DNA from: Sinotaia quadrata | Taxonomy: Eukaryota > Mollusca > Gastropoda > Architaenioglossa > Viviparidae | Length of the DNA: 64,000 nt | Assembly (NCBI GenBank): GCA_028829895.1 | Contig: CM054179.1 | Coordinates: 111,944,221 to 112,008,220, forward strand | Direction of reading: 5' to 3' | Shown: positions 61,301 to 64,000 of the stretch, one piece after another | Layout: each line of letters begins with the position of its first letter | How positions within the stretch are numbered: the first letter of the stretch is position 1 | The notes under the pieces: model-generated | Seen by the model: only the letters and a program-made list of their open reading frames with translations | Told to the model about the DNA's origin: nothing | Databases searched by the model: none | Position numbers and translations under genes: made by a program

Positions 61301-62647
61301 AAAACTAATAAACATGTTTCTTTTGGTTTACTATAATAACAATTAACATATTTTGCAAATGATGTTAGCTCCTCTCTTTCAAAAAGTATATGAGATAGCA
61401 TTATTTATTACTCACTGCCACAACAAACAATGGGTGGTTTAAGAAAAATAAATACTATCCATTTCATTTTCCAAGATTTAACAACAAAAAATTCTAGTCT
61501 ACATATGAATATAGACTGGTTTTCATTTCAGTCAATGCTGTATATGACAGGGTAAGTTTTCTACAGTTCAATCATATTTTTATTTATCAACACATTGCCT
61601 AGTCAGACATTTGAAAATACATTCAGTTATTCTATTAACACATTTATTATTAAAAAAAATTAAATCAATGAAATAGTTTCTTTTACTTATGAATATGATG
61701 GCTATTAGTTACGCTTAGTCTTTAGTCAGTTTAGTGAGTTAGTAGGTGAGTTTCAAGATATAGCCTTGTTCATGTGGACATTACTGTCCACACATTTTAT
61801 TTTGCCACAAGAAAGTAATTATTTCCTTAATAAATAATTTATATATATATAATACTTATCCACATTAGTCAATGACATTGTAGTCTCAAACTAAGCAGCC
61901 TGTTCTCATAAGGAACAAGTTTTGACTTAAGTGCTTGTGATGTATTTGAGATTTCATTTGTTCGTTCTATGGTTAATAATTCTGATCACATTAAATCAGA
62001 GTATTAAATCAAGTACTGATTTCCAAAAACGAAAAGAAAATGTCTGCACACCATTTATTCTTTTCTTCTTAAATGACCGTGACACACTTCCTCTATCCCG
62101 GTCCAAAGTCATGCAAATGCACCTGCCTCTATTCTTTTCTATTCTGTAATTTAAAATCTAATGCATCTCTGTTTCAATGATTCCAGCCAATTTGTAGAAA
62201 TCGGACATAAAAATGCCAGATAACGATGCAATTTAAGTTGAATAATGTTAGTAATAGTATATTTGCAGTTGTCGAAATATTAACTTTGCAGAGATTAATT
62301 CAATCTTCACTCGTTCGACATTTTAGTTTTTTATATTTAAGAGACGAGATAAGAGATAATGTTTATATTTTTTTAAAATGTTATTTACGAATTTAGTTAA
62401 TAAAAATGGTAAGTCAATAGAATAGTTACCAACTTGTTCTTTTGTAATGGACTATTGCCCATAATGCCATGAAACAAAGATTACTTGATATTGTCGAAAT
62501 TTAAATAAAAATATAAGTGTAAACTTACGTTTCCGACATTGTGGGTATAACAAGATGTTGGACAAGAACATAGTCAGCATATAGCACAGCTGAATATGTA
62601 ATTAAAATGCAAACAATGCCGCAGGGATCGTTTCTAAACACAACCAT
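49226..62647 (-). CDS. ZDHHC3: DHHC protein S-acyltransferase, ZDHHC3/7 type, complete, eight exons
   Basis: Attaches palmitate to cysteines of substrate proteins; ZDHHC3/7 enzymes usually sit in the Golgi. Coding parts from start to stop: 62647-62529, 59874-59715, 58471-58362, 56349-56288, 53720-53633, 52972-52900, 50216-50108, 49305-49226. They total 801 bp: 266 residues and TGA, with all phases consistent. Membrane helices are at about 10-34, 42-64, 142-164 and 181-203. DPG is at 68-70. The Cys-rich zinc domain spans about 97-139, with paired Cys/His ligands (C100, C103, H113, C114, C117, C120, C134), the catalytic DHHC at 125-128 (Cys128) and N139. DETAVE at 211-216 takes the place of the TTxE motif. 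The C-terminus ends SYVV and could bind a PDZ domain (inference). The length fits the family. ZDHHC3 and ZDHHC7 cannot be separated from sequence alone. Confidence 0.96.
50108..50216 (-). CDS. ZDHHC3: ZDHHC exon 7: cytoplasmic DETAVE region
   Basis: 109 bases, acceptor TTTTTGTAG and donor GTGAGTA. It encodes [20 protein letters not shown], then [22 protein letters not shown] is the family counterpart of the TTxE motif after helix 4. The basic stretch and EIFG lead to the conserved GHP in the last exon. Confidence 0.94.
50950..51080. repeat. Tandem repeat, period about 35
   Basis: Three to four copies of ACCTGACAGCTGTAAGCATA CTTCATTTCAT in a ZDHHC intron. Confidence 0.85.
51970..52135. repeat. 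56-bp tandem repeat, three copies
   Basis: AACTAGAGGTATATATTAAA, then ATATAGATATAATAATACTG and GAAAACTCCTAAAC. The repeated frame through it is an artefact. Confidence 0.92.
52900..52972 (-). CDS. ZDHHC3: ZDHHC exon 6: fourth membrane helix
   Basis: 73 bases, acceptor CTTTTTCAG and donor GTATGTA. It encodes [20 protein letters not shown], then GCDQ. The pattern LVESxLFGxFVxAI matches helix 4 of ZDHHC3/7-type enzymes. Ends in phase 0. Confidence 0.94.
53470..53640 (-). repeat. Array of donor-like motifs after ZDHHC exon 5
   Basis: On the minus strand GTGAGT occurs at 53594-53589, 53576-53571, 53537-53532 and 53519-53514, next to the true donor GTAAGT at 53632-53627. Spacings alternate near 38 and 18, so a unit of about 57 bp carries two donor-like sites. 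Confidence 0.8.
53633..53720 (-). CDS. ZDHHC3: ZDHHC exon 5: helix 3 and lumenal loop
   Basis: 88 bases, acceptor TCTAAAG and donor GTAAGTA. It encodes [20 protein letters not shown] and a short polar loop KTETKHAK. The intron beyond the donor holds repeated GTGAGTATT donor-like motifs. Confidence 0.9.
53790..54045. repeat. Degenerate tandem repeat
   Basis: Repeated AATACAGTAAAATGATTAAT GTCACAACNAAGTGAAA words, period about 50-60, next to the dispersed repeat at 54122. Confidence 0.7.
54122..54600 (-). repeat. Dispersed repeat, inverted copy of 13640-14165
   Basis: The second copy of the same family lies in the ZDHHC intron between exons 4 and 5, in the opposite orientation on the window and therefore on the sense strand of that gene. 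Examples of matching words are TGTGACATGACTTTCAGGTA and AATCCAAACC. Confidence 0.8.
55245..55425. repeat. 44-bp tandem repeat, four copies
   Basis: Units start at 55245, 55289, 55333 and 55377: AAGCATTTATTCTAGTACAC, then CCTGTCATCAGCTATCATGG. Nearly identical copies. Confidence 0.94.
56288..56349 (-). CDS. ZDHHC3: ZDHHC exon 4: NNCVG segment and start of helix 3
   Basis: A 62-base exon between CTTTCTTGCAG and GTAAGAA, encoding [20 protein letters not shown]. The usual GERNQKYF of this class reads GELNQKFF here, with the Arg replaced by Leu. The acceptor and first exon bases are the first unit of a tandem array that extends into the intron (56340-56775). Confidence 0.95.
56340..56775 (-). repeat. 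Tandem array spanning a ZDHHC splice acceptor
   Basis: Plus-strand unit TTTATCCTGCAAGAAAGTCA plus about 57 bases ending AATGAATTAACAGGACATA. TCCTGCAA occurs at 56348, 56391, 56468, 56545, 56622 and 56705, with a period of 77 in the middle. On the gene strand each copy recreates CTTTCTTGCAG|GATAAA, the true acceptor and first exon bases (one copy has a changed pyrimidine tract). Confidence 0.88.
56350..58361 (-). other. ZDHHC intron 3
   Basis: 2.0 kb. Begins at the exon 4 side with the acceptor-spanning array and contains a short GACA repeat at 57181-57200 and the candidate MITE at 57733-57893. Confidence 0.7.
57733..57893. mobile_element. Candidate MITE (161 bp)
   Basis: The left end GGCCATCTTAAC and right end GTTAAGATGACC are inverted repeats matching 11 of 12. 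The inside is much more GC-rich than its surroundings (GCACTGGGGCCCT, GGGCATCTGCCCAGTATGCC). No clear target duplication. It lies in ZDHHC intron 3. Confidence 0.6.
58362..58471 (-). CDS. ZDHHC3: ZDHHC exon 3: zinc-binding Cys-rich domain with catalytic DHHC
   Basis: Acceptor GGTGTAG, donor GTCAGT, 36 codons plus two bases. It contains [27 protein letters not shown], then MDHHCPW. Every zinc ligand of the domain up to DHHC is present, so the enzyme should be active. Confidence 0.97.
58472..59714 (-). other. ZDHHC intron 2
   Basis: 1.2 kb. A GC-richer segment (about 59180-59458) ends, read on the minus strand, in CAATGTTCCCTCTAAG, a terminus-like sequence seen in hAT-type repeats; no partner end was found. 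No gene. Confidence 0.6.
59715..59874 (-). CDS. ZDHHC3: ZDHHC exon 2: second helix and DPG motif
   Basis: Acceptor TGATTGCAG. The first base completes a Thr codon, then 53 codons run to ACG before the donor GTACAA. It encodes helix 2 ([16 protein letters not shown]), SDPG and [16 protein letters not shown]. The donor is weaker than the others, but both phase and family length require it. Reading past it would add a 17-residue tail ending in a stop. Confidence 0.92.
59875..62528 (-). other. ZDHHC intron 1
   Basis: 2.7 kb, A+T-rich, with only short low-complexity tracts (AT runs at 61187-61200 and 61831-61850, a GA run at 60507-60518). No gene or clear repeat. Confidence 0.7.
62529..62647 (-). 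CDS. ZDHHC3: ZDHHC exon 1: start codon and first membrane helix
   Basis: ATG at 62647-62645 in good context (AAAATGG, A at -3 and G at +4), with an in-frame TAG two codons upstream, which supports this start. It encodes [13 protein letters not shown] and a hydrophobic helix with YADYV. DPCG-x-VC is typical of the ZDHHC3/7 N-terminus. The exon ends in phase 2 before GTAAGTT. Confidence 0.93.
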
Positions 62648-62650
62648 TTT

Positions 62651-62656
62651 CTACAT
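62651..62656 (-). promoter_or_regulatory. Minimal start-stop upstream ORF (ATG-TAG) before the ZDHHC start
   Basis: On the minus strand the bases before the start read ATG TAG AAA ATG G, all in one frame. The TAG confirms that translation cannot begin upstream in this exon. If the transcription start lies upstream of it, ATG-TAG is a one-codon upstream ORF, an arrangement known in some genes to stall ribosomes and lower translation. A role here is inference. Confidence 0.5.
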
Positions 62657-62891
62657 CGGAAGTTGTAAAAGTAAACTTTTAATGAGAGTGAATACCCTTG
62701 GAAACAAAATACATGTACATGTACAGACAGAAAATTGGACAAACTAAAATAATACGAAAATATGTATAATCTATATATTCAGAGCTCAATAAACTCAATA
62801 TAATAAGAAAAGAAAAAAATATTGAAAAATCGGTGAAAAGGTGAAATAAAATTTCTACATTTATAGATTAATAATAACCGGTTGTATACAA
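62657..62891. promoter_or_regulatory. Intergenic promoter region of ZDHHC, divergent from tRNA-Arg
   Basis: 235 bases between the ZDHHC start region and the tRNA. It must hold the start of the ZDHHC transcript unless non-coding exons lie further away. It is A+T-rich and contains an ACATGTACATGTAC palindromic run (62709-62722). No clear TATA box or CpG island is visible. Confidence 0.45.
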
Positions 62892-62964
62892 GGGCCTGTG
62901 GCGCAATGGATAACGCGTCTGACTACGGATCAGAAGATTCCAGGTTCGAATCCTGGCAGGCTCG
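62892..62964 (+). tRNA. tRNA-Arg (anticodon ACG)
   Basis: A 73-base intronless tRNA gene. The acceptor stem GGGCCTG pairs with CAGGCTC (one G-U), with discriminator G. The anticodon stem TCTGA/TCAGA closes the loop CTACGGA, with ACG at 62925-62927. The T arm is CCAGG-TTCGAAT-CCTGG. The internal polymerase III promoter is intact: A box TGGCGCAATGG (62899-62909) and B box GGTTCGAATCC (62943-62953). A T-run terminator follows. It reads Arg CGN codons after A34-to-inosine editing. No CCA is encoded, as expected for a nuclear eukaryotic gene. Confidence 0.97.
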
Positions 62965-62970
62965 TAATAA

Positions 62971-62980
62971 TTTTTTTTTT
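62971..62980 (+). terminator. RNA polymerase III T-run terminator
   Basis: Ten T residues starting six bases after the tRNA end, followed by another short T run. This is a strong polymerase III stop signal. Confidence 0.9.
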
Positions 62981-63359
62981 CTTTTTGTACAGTCACTGGA
63001 GAGGTAAACTTTTTTCTAAATAAGATTTCGTTCATTATTAGCTTTTTGCAGACATAAAACATTACAATAATTACTGAAACTTTGATTTGGAAATGAGATT
63101 TAAAACATTCATCATCTGTGTATTGGTGTTTATTAACCGTAGCCTTCATCATCTGTATATTGATGTTTATTAACCGTAGCCATTTCTGACTGATGAAAAT
63201 TTTCTTGGACTTGTAGAATAGGAAGAATAACTCTCTACGCGCGTGCTGGGCGCGGCAGCGGATTTTAGAAATTTTCATGATGTGCATTTATCTTCTTGTT
63301 GCGTTCGTGAAGTTTAAGAATCCAGCTCTCTTCAGGGCCACCCCTCTGGATTCAGTAGG
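62981..63359. other. Spacer between tRNA-Arg and the retrotransposon
   Basis: No gene seen. A short duplication occurs (CATCATCTGTRTATTGRTGTTTATTAACCG at about 63109-63138 and 63147-63176). It is followed by a CG-rich patch at 63237-63262 that may be the start of the retroelement leader. Confidence 0.5.
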
Positions 63360-64000
63360 ATTTTTCGGTACCGCTGAAAAAACTACTACTCCACTGCCCA
63401 ACCTTTCGCCCATGTTACACGTTTCAAATCCTACCCTCAACATGGATACAACACCAAAACACAACTCACTCACAATAATATCATAGAACTCCAAGGAATA
63501 AAATCCAAGAAAACACAACTTCACTCCCTAATCAGAGATCACAACCCTGACATCATTTGCCTTCAAGAAACAGACACCAAATCAACAACCAATACATATC
63601 CCCCATTACAAAACAATCCAAAACTAAAAACGGGACTATGAGGGACTAGCAGCCCTAATAAAAAACAAACTTAACTTCCTTCACACTGAAAGGACAGACA
63701 TACACCTAATGTAGCCCTCCTATCCACCACAAAACCCCTCCACAACACCAGCTTTTACTCATCACCACACACGCTTGACCATAAAATGTTCAACCTAATA
63801 CAAATGCAAAAAGATAACATAATCATAGGAGACTTTAATGCTTACAATCTACTCTGGAGCAAAATAACAGTTAAGAAACAAGGTGACACACTACTCGAAT
63901 GGATAAACCAAAACCACCTCACCTATTTAGATCCCCCGCTCCCCACCAAACATAATCTTCCCCTGACACCTAGCCATGTCTTCCCAATGACTATCCCGTG
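63360..64000 (+). mobile_element. Decayed non-LTR retrotransposon, endonuclease region, cut by window end
   Basis: An APE-type endonuclease can be followed through three frames. One segment (63495-63641) reads GIKSKK, then LIRDHNPDIICLQETDTKS, then stops at TGA. A second (63634-63714) reads DYEGLAALIKNKLNF. A third (63711-64000) reads NIIIGDFNAYNLLW (GDFN at 63828-63839), then GDTLLEWINQNHLTYLD, and stays open to the end. CLQET and GDFNA are the catalytic landmarks. The frameshifts and nonsense codons show a dead copy. The reverse transcriptase would lie beyond the window. Its low-T, C/A-rich base use differs from the surroundings. It resembles jockey/I-type elements; the clade is not certain. 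Confidence 0.88.

Noticed and set aside
62868..63287. 139-codon minus-strand frame
   Set aside because: It reads the antisense of tRNA-Arg (ARIRTWNLLIRSQT is the usual artefact of antisense tRNA) and A+T-rich DNA.

Overview
The window is nuclear DNA from an invertebrate animal. It is strongly A+T-rich (about 70% by eye) and has large introns with standard GT/AG boundaries. It carries many microsatellites and minisatellites, a nuclear tRNA gene and decayed transposons. Two spliced genes can be reconstructed exon by exon, and every reading-frame phase matches across the joins. The APP homologue has no Kunitz domain and the palmitoyltransferase looks like the protostome ZDHHC3/7 type, so a protostome, probably a lophotrochozoan such as a mollusc, is my best guess. 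The species cannot be told from this sequence.

Layout: (1) 1-34048, + strand: the 3' part of an amyloid precursor protein (APP)-family gene. Eight coding exons encode 510 complete residues: the copper-binding subdomain of E1, an acidic linker, E2, an acidic juxtamembrane stretch, one membrane helix and a cytoplasmic tail with the YENPTY sorting motif. The 5' exons (growth-factor-like subdomain, signal peptide) lie outside the window. A 3' UTR of up to 3.6 kb probably follows. (2) About 34050-49225: a repeat-rich interval between the two convergent genes, with microsatellites, many degenerate tandem arrays, a tRNA-derived SINE and a duplicated CpG-containing block. No gene was found there. (3) 49226-62647, - strand: a complete eight-exon DHHC palmitoyltransferase gene of 266 codons. 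An in-frame AUG-stop lies two codons upstream of its start. (4) 62892-62964, + strand: a tRNA-Arg(ACG) gene, divergent from the palmitoyltransferase gene. (5) About 63360-64000, + strand: the endonuclease part of a decayed non-LTR retrotransposon that runs off the window.

The two protein genes have no evident shared pathway. Both act in membrane trafficking: APP is a cargo and adhesion protein sorted through YENPTY, and ZDHHC3/7-type enzymes are usually Golgi S-acyltransferases. Their adjacency may be chance.

The most unusual signals are repeats. A 3.67-kb DNA transposon in an APP intron has perfect 14-bp terminal inverted repeats, a perfect 7-bp target duplication and no recognisable transposase. 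Three tandem arrays start at or span splice sites: a donor in APP, and one acceptor and one donor in the ZDHHC gene. An approximately 500-bp repeat is present in inverted copies in the two genes, and a 1.2-kb imperfect inverted repeat lies in the long APP intron. I found no clearly new coding system.
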